A stretch of 32,783 nt of DNA, from positions 1 to 32,783 of the forward strand of contig JAQUMX010000015.1 of assembly GCA_028717885.1 (NCBI GenBank). Reading direction: 5' to 3'. The stretch comes from Candidatus Omnitrophota bacterium (GTDB taxonomy: Bacteria > Omnitrophota > Gorgyraeia > Gygaellales > Profunditerraquicolaceae). Positions 7,210 to 14,460 of the stretch are shown here, piece by piece. The notes beneath the pieces were generated by a model, which searched no databases, was not told the origin of the DNA, and saw nothing but the letters and a program-made list of their open reading frames with translations. Position 1 is the stretch's first letter; every line of letters begins with the position of its first letter. The position numbers and the translations under genes were made by a program.

Positions 7210-7566
7210 ATGAAAAGATTTTTCTTATATTTATTCAGATGGCAATTAAGTACCCCGATCCTCTGGCTAGTAGTTAGGAGAATGGGTTCAGGCATATGGT
7301 CAACAGTATTAGCTAATTTAATCGGAGGGTCAATATTTTTCTGGGTAGACCGTTTTATCTTTACATCTGCGGCAGTAGAGGTCTGGCATATAAAAGAGGG
7401 CAGGTGCGATAAATGCGGGACAAGTTCGCATCTTTGGAGGCTGGTAAAAACTGCCGGATACGATAAAAGCAATGACCATCCGGTTTTTCTTTGCTTGAAA
7501 TGCTCCAAAGAAAAAACCGATAGCTTAAGAGCAAAAGGAATTCCGGTAAGAGGCAGGAGCAGGTAA
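7210..7566 (+). CDS. Small membrane protein with zinc-ribbon-like cysteines, unknown function
   Basis: The 118-residue protein has a hydrophobic N-terminal half with two probable membrane segments (about 12-23 and 29-51) and a soluble, basic C-terminal half. The second half contains two CxxC pairs, C66-C69 (CDKC) and C95-C98 (CLKC), spaced as in a zinc ribbon. I do not recognise the family. It lies 18 bases after the rubrerythrin stop and 24 bases before the PAP2 gene, so it is probably in the same operon. A metal-binding or redox role of the four cysteines is possible but unproven. Confidence 0.7.
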   Translation: MKRFFLYLFRWQLSTPILWLVVRRMGSGIWSTVLANLIGGSIFFWVDRFIFTSAAVEVWHIKEGRCDKCGTSSHLWRLVKTAGYDKSNDHPVFLCLKCSKEKTDSLRAKGIPVRGRSR

Positions 7567-7590
7567 ATATAAAAATGAAAAGGATAGCGT

Positions 7591-8112
7591 ATGCAAAATT
7601 TTGATAATTGGTTGTTTTATTCGATTAATCATGGATGCAGCAATAAGCTGTTCGATTATTTAATGCCATGGATAACGCAGATAGGAGATTGGAAGTTTTT
7701 ATTCCTTTTGGTAATTGTGCTGGCGATTATTCCAAAGAAAGAAATCAGAAAATTTGGTTTTTTTCTTTTGCTCAGCGCAGTTGCTACGCATTTATTGGTT
7801 GCTTTGTTAAAGCACTTTTTTTCCAGGGTCCGGCCATTTGAAGCATTATCTGATGTTATCCAATTAGTTTCTGCACATGGCGGCTCATTTCCTTCAGGCC
7901 ATGCCAGTAACATATTTTTAATTGTGACCTTTTTTACGCTACGCGCAAAGAAATTCAATTGGCTTTATGCAGTAGCTTTTTTGGTGGCGTTTTCCCGGAT
8001 TTATTTGGGAGTGCATTATCCTTCCGATGTCATTGCCGGAGCAGTTGTCGGGACAGGATTCGGTTTTCTTTTTAACCAGTTATTCTATGGAAGAAAAAAT
8101 CGGGCATCTTAA
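7591..8112 (+). CDS. PAP2-family membrane phosphatase
   Basis: The 173-residue integral membrane protein has the full PAP2 signature: KHFFSRVRP (K74 to P82), PSGH (101-104) and SRIYLGVHYPSD with R136, H142 and D146 as catalytic residues. Several membrane helices surround these motifs. The family dephosphorylates lipid phosphates such as phosphatidic acid or undecaprenyl pyrophosphate at the membrane surface. Together with PlsC four genes upstream this fits phosphatidic-acid or carrier-lipid metabolism, although a BacA-like or lipid A phosphatase role is equally possible. The 3' end overlaps the next small gene. Confidence 0.92.
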   Translation: MQNFDNWLFYSINHGCSNKLFDYLMPWITQIGDWKFLFLLVIVLAIIPKKEIRKFGFFLLLSAVATHLLVALLKHFFSRVRPFEALSDVIQLVSAHGGSFPSGHASNIFLIVTFFTLRAKKFNWLYAVAFLVAFSRIYLGVHYPSDVIAGAVVGTGFGFLFNQLFYGRKNRAS

Positions 8113-8260
8113 AGTTGTAATTTTCAAAATTAAAAACCGCGAAGGCTACGCTGCAGTTTGCTGTGATCACCTTACGGAAGGACAAACACCCGAGTTGGCA
8201 AAAGAGAGGATGATCAAAGCGCTGCGCCGCAGTAACCGTAAAAACCTTTCCCTTGAGTAA
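8087..8260 (+). CDS. Small HicB-like protein (tentative)
   Basis: The 57-residue product matches, by eye, the N-terminal fold shared by HicB antitoxins: KVVIFKIKNREGYAAVCCDH followed by EGQTPELAKERMIKAL, comparable to the family's beta-beta-beta-alpha pattern with GDTxEEAxxNxxEA. I chose the ATG at 8087, which overlaps the PAP2 stop by 26 bases, because the homology begins directly after it; a farther in-frame ATG at 8027 lies deep inside PAP2. There is no DNA-binding C-terminal domain and no HicA toxin gene beside it, so it is unlikely to be a complete toxin-antitoxin pair. It is followed by an overlapping gp16-like gene. Confidence 0.55.
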   Translation: MEEKIGHLKVVIFKIKNREGYAAVCCDHLTEGQTPELAKERMIKALRRSNRKNLSLE

Positions 8261-8636
8261 TCTCGATAAAAAGAAATTAGCGGTAGTGCATATCGTAAAA
8301 AAAGAATTATCTTTAAGCGAAGCGGAATACCGCAGGATTCTGCGTGAAGTTGCGCAAGTGGATTCTGCGAAAGATCTTGATGAAACCGGGTTTCGCAAGC
8401 TAATGAATTATTTCGTGCGCAGCCGCTATTACCGCGTTAACCCGCTGGGCTTAACTATCCGCCAGAAGCTTTACATTAATTACTTAGTTGAGCAGTTAGG
8501 GTGGGAGGGAGGACACCTGCAGAATTTCCTGCACAAGTATTACCGCAAATCAAGCGTTAGCGAACTCTCCAAACACGAAGCAATCAATGTGATCGAGTCG
8601 TTAAAGAATATTCAAAAACATAATCCTTCCGTTTAA
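8253..8636 (+). CDS. Phage Mu gp16/GemA-family protein (DUF1018)
   Basis: The 127-residue protein follows the DUF1018 pattern: VHIVKKELSLSEAEYRRILREV, the S..DLDE..F..LM.YF stretch, then TIRQKLYINYLVEQLGW and the C-terminal HEAINVIESLK. The start is TTG at 8253, overlapping the previous stop by 8 bases, which suggests translational coupling. In phage Mu, GemA/gp16 belongs to the early regulatory region. No other phage gene (transposase, portal, Mor) occurs here; the gene sits at the end of a housekeeping operon, so it is either a phage remnant or a domesticated nucleic-acid-binding protein. Confidence 0.8.
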   Translation: MSNLDKKKLAVVHIVKKELSLSEAEYRRILREVAQVDSAKDLDETGFRKLMNYFVRSRYYRVNPLGLTIRQKLYINYLVEQLGWEGGHLQNFLHKYYRKSSVSELSKHEAINVIESLKNIQKHNPSV

Positions 8637-8690
8637 AGCAAGCTCAAATCTCTCGTAATTTCAATAAGTTACAACTCTATTACAAATATT

Positions 8691-8874
8691 AATGGCATGT
8701 GTTTGCTTTCGCGTGCTGAAATTTTTTGCCGTGTGCTTCGGTTTACGCCTCACTCTCGCGCAGTAGGCTAACGCAGGCCGCGAGCTCTCGTTCGGCGTAA
8801 TTCCTCGCACACTGTAATCTAAATGCCGGGCCAAAAAATTTCTTATGCACGCTTTAAGCAAAGCACATGCCATT
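8691..8874. repeat. Long imperfect inverted repeat (possible MITE-like or structured RNA element)
   Basis: The left arm 8691-8728 (AATGGCATGTG...AATTTTTTG) and right arm 8832-8874 (CAAAAAATTT...CACATGCCATT) are imperfect complements over about 40 bases. Inside them GTGTGC/TTACGCC (8731-8748) pairs with GGCGTAA/GCACAC (8794-8812), and CTCGCG pairs with CGCGAG around a central loop. The element has no coding capacity worth accepting and no T-run. Candidates are a MITE, a multicopy extragenic palindrome, or a folded RNA. Confidence 0.6.
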
Positions 8875-8928
8875 TACAAGCATATTAGTGTTGTCAAAAT
8901 GCCCTCCCGTCGAAAAAAAAGAAAATAC

Positions 8929-8957
8929 TTGACAAGACTTATAGCTTATGCTATAAG
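8929..8957 (+). promoter_or_regulatory. Promoter of the secretion operon
   Basis: TTGACA (8929-8934), a 17-base spacer and TATAAG (8952-8957) form a near-consensus sigma70-type promoter 46 bases before the MerR-like start codon. AAAGGTG at 8991-8997 is the ribosome binding site. Confidence 0.75.
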
Positions 8958-8958
8958 T
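8937..8958. promoter_or_regulatory. Perfect dyad operator between -35 and -10
   Basis: ACTTATAGC (8937-8945), TTAT, GCTATAAGT (8950-8958): nine-base perfect arms around a 4-base centre, lying across the spacer and -10 box. This is the position where MerR-family dimers bind. The adjacent MerR-like gene makes autoregulation the simplest explanation. The spacer is a normal 17 bases, so repression is more likely than the classic MerR twist activation of 19-20 base spacers. Confidence 0.7.
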
Positions 8959-9002
8959 ACTACTTAAATTGTGAATATAGTAGTTTACAGAAAGGTGATA
9001 GG

Positions 9003-9224
9003 ATGGACAACCTAATTTCTTCACCGCAGATTGTAGCGCGATACAAAATTTCTTATCAGACCTTGAACTATTATACGAACCTCGGCCTGCTGCATGTGAT
9101 CACTAAGCAGGGCAATAAGAGGCTGTATAAGGAAAGCGAAATCAGGCACAACCTGGTTAAGATTCAAGGGCTAAAGAATGAGGGCTACACCTTACGGTTA
9201 ATCAGAAAAATTTTAAACGGTTAA
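9003..9224 (+). CDS. MerR-type DNA-binding-domain-only regulator
   Basis: The 73-residue protein is just the winged-helix domain of the MerR family: helix-turn-helix in ISSPQIVARYKISYQTLNYY, wing in KRLYKESEI, and the second helix pair GLKNEGYTLRLIRKIL. There is no dimerisation coiled coil or effector domain. It lies 13 bases upstream of the ExeA-like gene and downstream of a promoter with a perfect dyad, so it probably regulates its own operon. A phage excisionase-like role is an alternative for such small MerR domains, but no integrase is present. Confidence 0.8.
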   Translation: MDNLISSPQIVARYKISYQTLNYYTNLGLLHVITKQGNKRLYKESEIRHNLVKIQGLKNEGYTLRLIRKILNG

Positions 9225-9237
9225 TTAAAAAAAGAAA

Positions 9238-10083
9238 ATGAGTTACTATAAAATATTAGGTTTAGACCGAGAACCATTTTCCACAAGCCCTGACCCGGTA
9301 TTTTTTTATGAGTCAGAAGAGCATAGGGCTGCGCTCATGCGTTTAATGGTAGAGATCAGGTTAAAGCGCGGCTTAAGTTTGATCTTGGGAGATGTGGGCA
9401 CCGGAAAAACTACGCTCTCCAGAAAACTTTTTCATATGCTTAAAGAAAGGGAAGATATCGTATTCCATATGATCCTGGATCCTACTTATGAAACAGAAGA
9501 GCTCTTTCTTGATTCTTTGATCCGCACGTTTAAAATCGATGTTAATCCTGCCACGGCAAATATCCTTGATTACAAAGAAGCAATAAAAAAGTATCTATTC
9601 CAAAAGGGAGTTGAAGAAAACAAAATCGTGGTACTTTTGATTGATGAAGCGCAGAAGTTAAATTTTCTTTCTCTGGAAATCCTGCGCGTCCTGCTTAATT
9701 ACGAAACCAATGAGTTCAAGCTTTTGCAATTGGTATTATTGTCGCAGCTTGAGCTTTTACCGAAATTAAAAGAAATGAAGAACCTGATGGACCGCATTAA
9801 TTTGAAATATGTGCTTAATCCTTTGGACGAATCAGAGACAAAGAAAATGATCGAGTTTAGGCTTACAGCTGCGGGTTATCAGCCGGGAATCGAATTTTTT
9901 GATGATGAAGCAATCCGCGAGATTTATCATTATACTCAAGGCTACCCTAGAAGGATTTCTATGATTTGTCACCATGCGCTGAAGACTTTGGTGATGGAAA
10001 ATAAGAGTATGGTTGATGGCGCATTAATCCGCGGTATCATTGCTAAAGAATCGCAGGTTTTTGCGGAACATAAGGTCGCTTAA
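9238..10083 (+). CDS. ExeA/GspA-like AAA ATPase
   Basis: The 281-residue protein opens with YKILGLDREPFSTSPDP, the usual ExeA N-terminus, followed by Walker A GDVGTGKTT (51-59), Walker B VVLLIDEAQKL (D136, E137), and an arginine-containing C-terminal lid (YTQGYPRRISMICH). ExeA with ExeB helps insert and assemble the secretin of type II secretion through peptidoglycan; here the peptidoglycan-binding C-terminal domain of long ExeA is missing, as in many short homologues. It directly precedes a GspC/PilP-like gene and two secretin genes, which supports a role in assembling that channel. Confidence 0.88.
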   Translation: MSYYKILGLDREPFSTSPDPVFFYESEEHRAALMRLMVEIRLKRGLSLILGDVGTGKTTLSRKLFHMLKEREDIVFHMILDPTYETEELFLDSLIRTFKIDVNPATANILDYKEAIKKYLFQKGVEENKIVVLLIDEAQKLNFLSLEILRVLLNYETNEFKLLQLVLLSQLELLPKLKEMKNLMDRINLKYVLNPLDESETKKMIEFRLTAAGYQPGIEFFDDEAIREIYHYTQGYPRRISMICHHALKTLVMENKSMVDGALIRGIIAKESQVFAEHKVA

Positions 10084-10084
10084 G

Positions 10085-10711
10085 ATGGAAGAAAAAATTA
10101 CTCCTGAAGAGAGGCTGTTGAAGATTATTGAGAATCCGGCAACAGAGAAGCGCAGGATCATTACGCCCGCAGTTAAGCAGAAGTTTTCCCTGAAAAATAT
10201 AAAGGGGATGATCAGCGGTTTTAAGCTGGACAAGGAACTGTTAAAGCGTTTTGATTTAAGGATGGCCACTAAAGTAGCCGCCGTAGCCTGCGTTTGTTTT
10301 ACGTTTTTTTGGATCTTTGATTTTATCAGGAGCGGCATAGCTTTGAATAAGCGTTTCGAAAAATTAGTCGCAGAATCGGCTTCGGCGCAGAATGTCGAAA
10401 AAAATTTGCCTGTTTTGAACGTAGATATGAATGAACTCTCGCAGCAGGTAAGAAGCCGGAATATTTTTTCTTTTGTGCCTACGAGAGCGGTGGCCGGGGA
10501 ATTTACCACAGAGGTGCCGGTAGCAATCACTAATTATAAGCTGGTTGGGATCATGTGGTCGGATAACCCGCAGGCAATGATCGAAGATACTAAAGAACAG
10601 AAGACTTATCTTTTAGGCAATGGAGATCAGTTGGGCCAGGTAAAAGTGAAGAAGATCTTTCGCGACAAGGTAGTGATCGGCAAGGATGAGCAGGAGTGGG
10701 AGTTAAGATGA
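10085..10711 (+). CDS. GspC/PilP-like inner-membrane clamp protein
   Basis: The 208-residue protein has a cytoplasmic basic N-terminus (1-60), one membrane helix (about 63-82) and a periplasmic region ending in a GspC homology-region-like domain: NYKLVGIMWSDNPQAMIEDT, YLLGNGDQLGQVKVKKI, VVIGKDEQEWEL. In type II secretion and type IV pili this domain binds the periplasmic N0 region of the secretin and connects it to the inner membrane. I chose ATG 10085, one base after the ExeA stop; the upstream ATG at 10040 would overlap ExeA by 44 bases. Its stop overlaps the next start as ATGA. No GspE/F/G genes are visible in the window. Confidence 0.8.
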   Translation: MEEKITPEERLLKIIENPATEKRRIITPAVKQKFSLKNIKGMISGFKLDKELLKRFDLRMATKVAAVACVCFTFFWIFDFIRSGIALNKRFEKLVAESASAQNVEKNLPVLNVDMNELSQQVRSRNIFSFVPTRAVAGEFTTEVPVAITNYKLVGIMWSDNPQAMIEDTKEQKTYLLGNGDQLGQVKVKKIFRDKVVIGKDEQEWELR

Positions 10712-12315
10712 GGCGTTTTACCTATATATTAATGGTTTTAGCCCTGCTTACAATGCCGGCGCAGATTTTGGATGCGCAAACAGAGAATCCTGCGCCTATG
10801 CAGCGTATTTCTTTGGACCTGAAAGGTATTGATATAATTGAACTTTTCAGGATCCTTTCTTTAAAAATGGGGGTAACGATTGTCCCTACGAAGAATGTTT
10901 CCGGAAGGATTAATGTTTTTTTGAATAACCTGACTTTGGACGATGCCTTAGATGTGGTTTTGAACAGCCAGGATTTAGCCTGTGAAAAAAGCCCGGGGAT
11001 CATTAACGTAATGACTAGCGATGAATATTTAAAGCTTTACGGCAGGAAATATAATGAAAAACGTAAATTCAACAGCTACAAGCTTAATTACGCCAAGCCT
11101 TCCACGGTTTTTAATGCCTTGGCGCAGGTAAAGTCCGATGTCGGAAAGATTATCGTAGACGAAACTTCCGCTACGATATTTCTAATGGATACTCCGGAGA
11201 GGCTGGTTTTAATGGAAAAAACCATCAAAGACCTTGATCAGGCGCCGGAAACAGCAGTGTTTGATTTGCAATACGCTAAAACCGATGATATTAAGTCTCA
11301 GTTATCCGGAGTAATTACGCCCGGAGCCGGAGAAATGCTGGTGGATAGCCGTTCGACAAGAGTAGTGGTTTCCGACCTTCCGGACAGAATGAAAAAAATT
11401 AAGCGCATCATCAGCGCTTTTGATACGGAAATCCCGCAGGTAGAAATCGAGACTAGGATCGCGGAAATCACCCTTAGAGACGAATACCAGCGGCAGATTA
11501 ATTGGCAGAGGATTTTTGAAGATATACACAACTTAAGCCTTGCAGGTACTTTTCCCGCGTCTCCGTCTTGGTCAGTTTCTCCGGCGCTTTCCGTAGCAAG
11601 TATGCTGATGAGCGTGGGTACCTTGGAAAGCGATAAATATACGGCTGCACTTAAATTTCTGCAGACGCTTGGCGATACCAAAGTGCTTTCTCAGCCGAAG
11701 GTTATAGCTTTGAATAATCAAGAAGCGAAAATTATGGTCGGTTCCCGCGAAGCATATGTAATCCAGAGTTTAAGCCAGGCTACGGCTTCTACGGTTTCCG
11801 CGGAAAATATCCAGTTTATCGATGTAGGCGTTAAGCTCAGCGTTATGCCTACGGTGCATAGAGACGGATTTATAACTTTGAAAATAAAACCGGAAGTGAG
11901 CTCTGTGCGAGAAACTATTACTACTGCTATGGGAAGTATCGTGCCGATTGTAAATACTTCAGAGGTCGATACCGTAGTGAAGGTTAAAGACGGGACAATG
12001 ATCATGATCGGCGGGTTAGTGAAGGAAGATAAGCGCAGCGATACTACCGGTGTGCCCGGTATTGCAAAGACTTTTCTCGGGCCGTTTTTTGGCTCGCGTG
12101 CGACATTAAAGAAGAGAACAGAGATGGTAGTTTTTTTGATCCCGCGTATTATTAAAGGAGATGTCAGCACCACTAAAGAAGATCTGCGTGGTGTAGTTTC
12201 TAAGGACTTGGTTCCTGGATTGGCGGATCATCCCTTAGCAACTGTGCTTCCTAAAGATAATACTGTTTCCGGAATTAACATTCAGCAAAAATTAAAAGGT
12301 CCGAAAGAATATTAA
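10708..12315 (+). CDS. Secretin 1 (GspD/PilQ superfamily)
   Basis: The 535-residue protein has a signal peptide (RFTYILMVLALLTMPAQ, cleavage near residue 24), an STN/N0 domain (ISLDLKGIDIIELFRILS), one or two secretin N domains (SYKLNYAKPSTVFNALAQVK; LQYAKTDDIKSQLSG) and the C-terminal secretin pore domain (VGVKLSVMPTVHRDGFITLK; KVKDGTMIMIGGLVKEDKR; EMVVFLIPRIIKG). The start ATG at 10708 overlaps the previous stop; the in-frame GTG at 10696 is less likely because the signal peptide begins at MRRF. The pore loop reads VPGIAKTFLGPFFGS, a departure from the usual VPxLGxIPxxGxLF. It should form an outer-membrane channel. Confidence 0.92.
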   Translation: MRRFTYILMVLALLTMPAQILDAQTENPAPMQRISLDLKGIDIIELFRILSLKMGVTIVPTKNVSGRINVFLNNLTLDDALDVVLNSQDLACEKSPGIINVMTSDEYLKLYGRKYNEKRKFNSYKLNYAKPSTVFNALAQVKSDVGKIIVDETSATIFLMDTPERLVLMEKTIKDLDQAPETAVFDLQYAKTDDIKSQLSGVITPGAGEMLVDSRSTRVVVSDLPDRMKKIKRIISAFDTEIPQVEIETRIAEITLRDEYQRQINWQRIFEDIHNLSLAGTFPASPSWSVSPALSVASMLMSVGTLESDKYTAALKFLQTLGDTKVLSQPKVIALNNQEAKIMVGSREAYVIQSLSQATASTVSAENIQFIDVGVKLSVMPTVHRDGFITLKIKPEVSSVRETITTAMGSIVPIVNTSEVDTVVKVKDGTMIMIGGLVKEDKRSDTTGVPGIAKTFLGPFFGSRATLKKRTEMVVFLIPRIIKGDVSTTKEDLRGVVSKDLVPGLADHPLATVLPKDNTVSGINIQQKLKGPKEY

Positions 12316-12330
12316 GGAAGGGAAAGATAA

Positions 12331-14448
12331 ATGGAGCATAAGAAAAGGGTCGTATGCGTTTTAGGAGGGGTAATTTTACTGGGAAGCTTAGTTTTTGTTT
12401 CTGCTGAACAGAGCACTTCTACAACAACTGCTTCTACTGCCACGACAGCAGCAAGTAATGCTACTACAACCGGTACTGCTGCCGCGACTACGCCTGCGGC
12501 AACTGCTTCTACGGCCGCAGCAACAACTACGCCTGCTGTTGCTACTCAACCAACTGTGCCAAAAACCGAGCCAAAAGTATTATCTGCCGGGCCGGCGGAA
12601 AGCGGGGCACCTGCTCAAACTCAGGATAACACGGGAGCAGCCGCACAAGATAATCCGCCTCCTCCCTTAGAAAACAATCCTCCTCCTCCGGAAAATCTGA
12701 ATGGACGCCAGGATATACCTGATGAGCCTGGGCAACAGGAACCCATTGAGCGGGTTGAAGAAGGGCAACGTACTGAATCTGCGGCCCCTTTAAATGAGGA
12801 ACAGGTTGCTCAAGGAGTGAAGGTAGATGAATCCCGCCTTTCTTTGGACCTAAAAGGTATTGATATTAACGAGCTTTTTAGAATTCTTTCCTTGAAGATG
12901 GGAGTAACCATTGTCCCAACGAAAAGCGTATCCGGTAGGATTAATATTTTCTTAAATAACCTTTCTTTCGAAGATGCCTTAGAAGTGGTTTTGGTCAGCC
13001 AGGACCTTGCCAGCGAAAGAAAAGGCACAATTATCAATATTATGACCAGCGGAGAATACGAAAAACTTTATGGAAAGAAATTCAATGAGAAAAGAAGATT
13101 TACTAGTTTTAAACTGAAATACGCCAAGCCGTCCACGGTTTTTAACGCTCTCTCGCAGGTAAAGTCGGATATCGGTAAAGTAATCGTTGATGAAGCTACA
13201 GGCACTATACTCTTAATTGATATTCCGGAAAAGTTAGAAAAAATGAAACTAACTGCTAAAGACCTGGATAAGGCCCCGGAAACGGAAATTTTCGATATTA
13301 AATATGCCAAGTCCTCGGATATGAAGACGCATCTTTCCAGCGCGATTACCCAGGGTTCTGGAGAGGTTTTTGTAGATGAACGTTCAAGCAAAGTGGTGAT
13401 TTCGGATTTGCCGGATAAGATGAAAAAAATCGGCAAGATGGTTAAGGCCTTTGATGCGGAAACCAAAGAAGTTTTTATCGAGGCGGAAATTTTACAGATT
13501 ACTTTAAAGAAAGAATACCAGCGCGGCATCAATTGGGAAAAGCTTTTTAAGTCGGCTGACTGGCATAATTTCGACCTTAAAGGCACCTTTGGCGTAAGCC
13601 CTTCCTGGACACCTTCGCCGACGCTGGCTGCTTCCAATGTTCAGCTTAAATCCGGGACATTGGCTACTGATACCTGGACCGAAACATTCCAGTTATTGGA
13701 AACTTTCGGCGATACTAAGATTATTTCTAGTCCTCGCCTGGCAGTAGTAAATAACCAGGAAGCAAAAATCCTTGTTGGTTCCCGTGAAGCTTATGTGACT
13801 CAGTCGCAAAGCCAGGCAGAAACCACCACTGTTACATCAGAGAACGTAGAATTTATTGACGTCGGAGTAAAATTACATATCGTGCCTTCGATCAATGAAG
13901 AGGGTTTTATTACCATGAAAATAAAGCCGGAAGTCAGCTCTGTCCGCGAGACGCTCACAACTTCTTTGAACAGTAAAATCCCAATTGTGGAAACTTCGGA
14001 AGCAGAAACCGTGGTAAAGATTAAAGACGGTTCGATGATCCTGATCGCCGGTTTGATCAAAGAGGATAAACGGCAAGATACCAATGGTATACCATTTTTA
14101 GGGGCTTTACCGGTTATCGGCGGATTTTTTGGCGCGAAGGCTAACCTCGACAAGCGCACGGAAGTAGTAATTTTCATTACTCCGCATATTATCCGGGGCG
14201 ACAACGAAATTGTCGGAGCAGAAGTTGACAGATTGGTCCCTCCTGATATCGCTACCGATGATATAAAACGCACCATTGTTGATTCGATCGTTGCTAAAGA
14301 AGTCGAAGAGAGTATCAAGAAAACTCAACGGGAAGCCAATCCTTTGCGTAATATCCCGCTTTCAGGAGGAAATTCGCCTGTGATGGATGAGCCTATGGTA
14401 TCGGGAACGGATGTGCGCGGGAAAATCAAAGGGTTAAAAAACTATTAA
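12331..14448 (+). CDS. Secretin 2 with Thr/Ala/Pro-rich N-terminal extension
   Basis: The 705-residue protein is a paralogue of secretin 1. In the STN stretch beginning LSLDLKGID, 44 of 52 residues are identical to the neighbour by direct comparison. It has a signal peptide (VCVLGGVILLGSLVFVSA), then about 140 residues of low complexity: Thr/Ala-rich (30-75), acidic and Gln-rich, with PPPP runs near 110-125. STN, secretin N and pore domains follow, and the pore loop IPFLGALPVIGGFFGAKA is canonical. The extension would sit in the periplasm and could span peptidoglycan. The tandem arrangement suggests either mixed multimers or two alternative channels. The C-terminal 80 residues (VDRLVPPDIATDD and onward) could be a pilotin-binding tail. 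Confidence 0.92.
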   Translation: MEHKKRVVCVLGGVILLGSLVFVSAEQSTSTTTASTATTAASNATTTGTAAATTPAATASTAAATTTPAVATQPTVPKTEPKVLSAGPAESGAPAQTQDNTGAAAQDNPPPPLENNPPPPENLNGRQDIPDEPGQQEPIERVEEGQRTESAAPLNEEQVAQGVKVDESRLSLDLKGIDINELFRILSLKMGVTIVPTKSVSGRINIFLNNLSFEDALEVVLVSQDLASERKGTIINIMTSGEYEKLYGKKFNEKRRFTSFKLKYAKPSTVFNALSQVKSDIGKVIVDEATGTILLIDIPEKLEKMKLTAKDLDKAPETEIFDIKYAKSSDMKTHLSSAITQGSGEVFVDERSSKVVISDLPDKMKKIGKMVKAFDAETKEVFIEAEILQITLKKEYQRGINWEKLFKSADWHNFDLKGTFGVSPSWTPSPTLAASNVQLKSGTLATDTWTETFQLLETFGDTKIISSPRLAVVNNQEAKILVGSREAYVTQSQSQAETTTVTSENVEFIDVGVKLHIVPSINEEGFITMKIKPEVSSVRETLTTSLNSKIPIVETSEAETVVKIKDGSMILIAGLIKEDKRQDTNGIPFLGALPVIGGFFGAKANLDKRTEVVIFITPHIIRGDNEIVGAEVDRLVPPDIATDDIKRTIVDSIVAKEVEESIKKTQREANPLRNIPLSGGNSPVMDEPMVSGTDVRGKIKGLKNY

Positions 14449-14460
14449 AAGAGAGGATTC

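Larger units (their letters stand above)
8637..9002. other. Gene-free interval with palindrome and promoter
   Basis: I see no convincing gene in these 366 bases. They contain the long imperfect inverted repeat (8691-8874) and the promoter and operator of the MerR-like gene (8929-8958). No T-run terminator is evident after the gp16-like gene. Confidence 0.75.

Noticed and set aside
8087-8260. A HicA-HicB toxin-antitoxin pair
   Set aside because: No HicA-like gene lies on either side and the HicB-like protein lacks a DNA-binding domain.
8661-8873. Minus-strand reading frame of 70 codons
   Set aside because: It lies within the palindrome and shows no protein family; its reading frame follows from the repeat structure.
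12395-12670. Plus-strand frame rich in Leu and Gln inside secretin 2
   Set aside because: It is an out-of-frame reading of the Thr/Ala/Pro low-complexity coding region.
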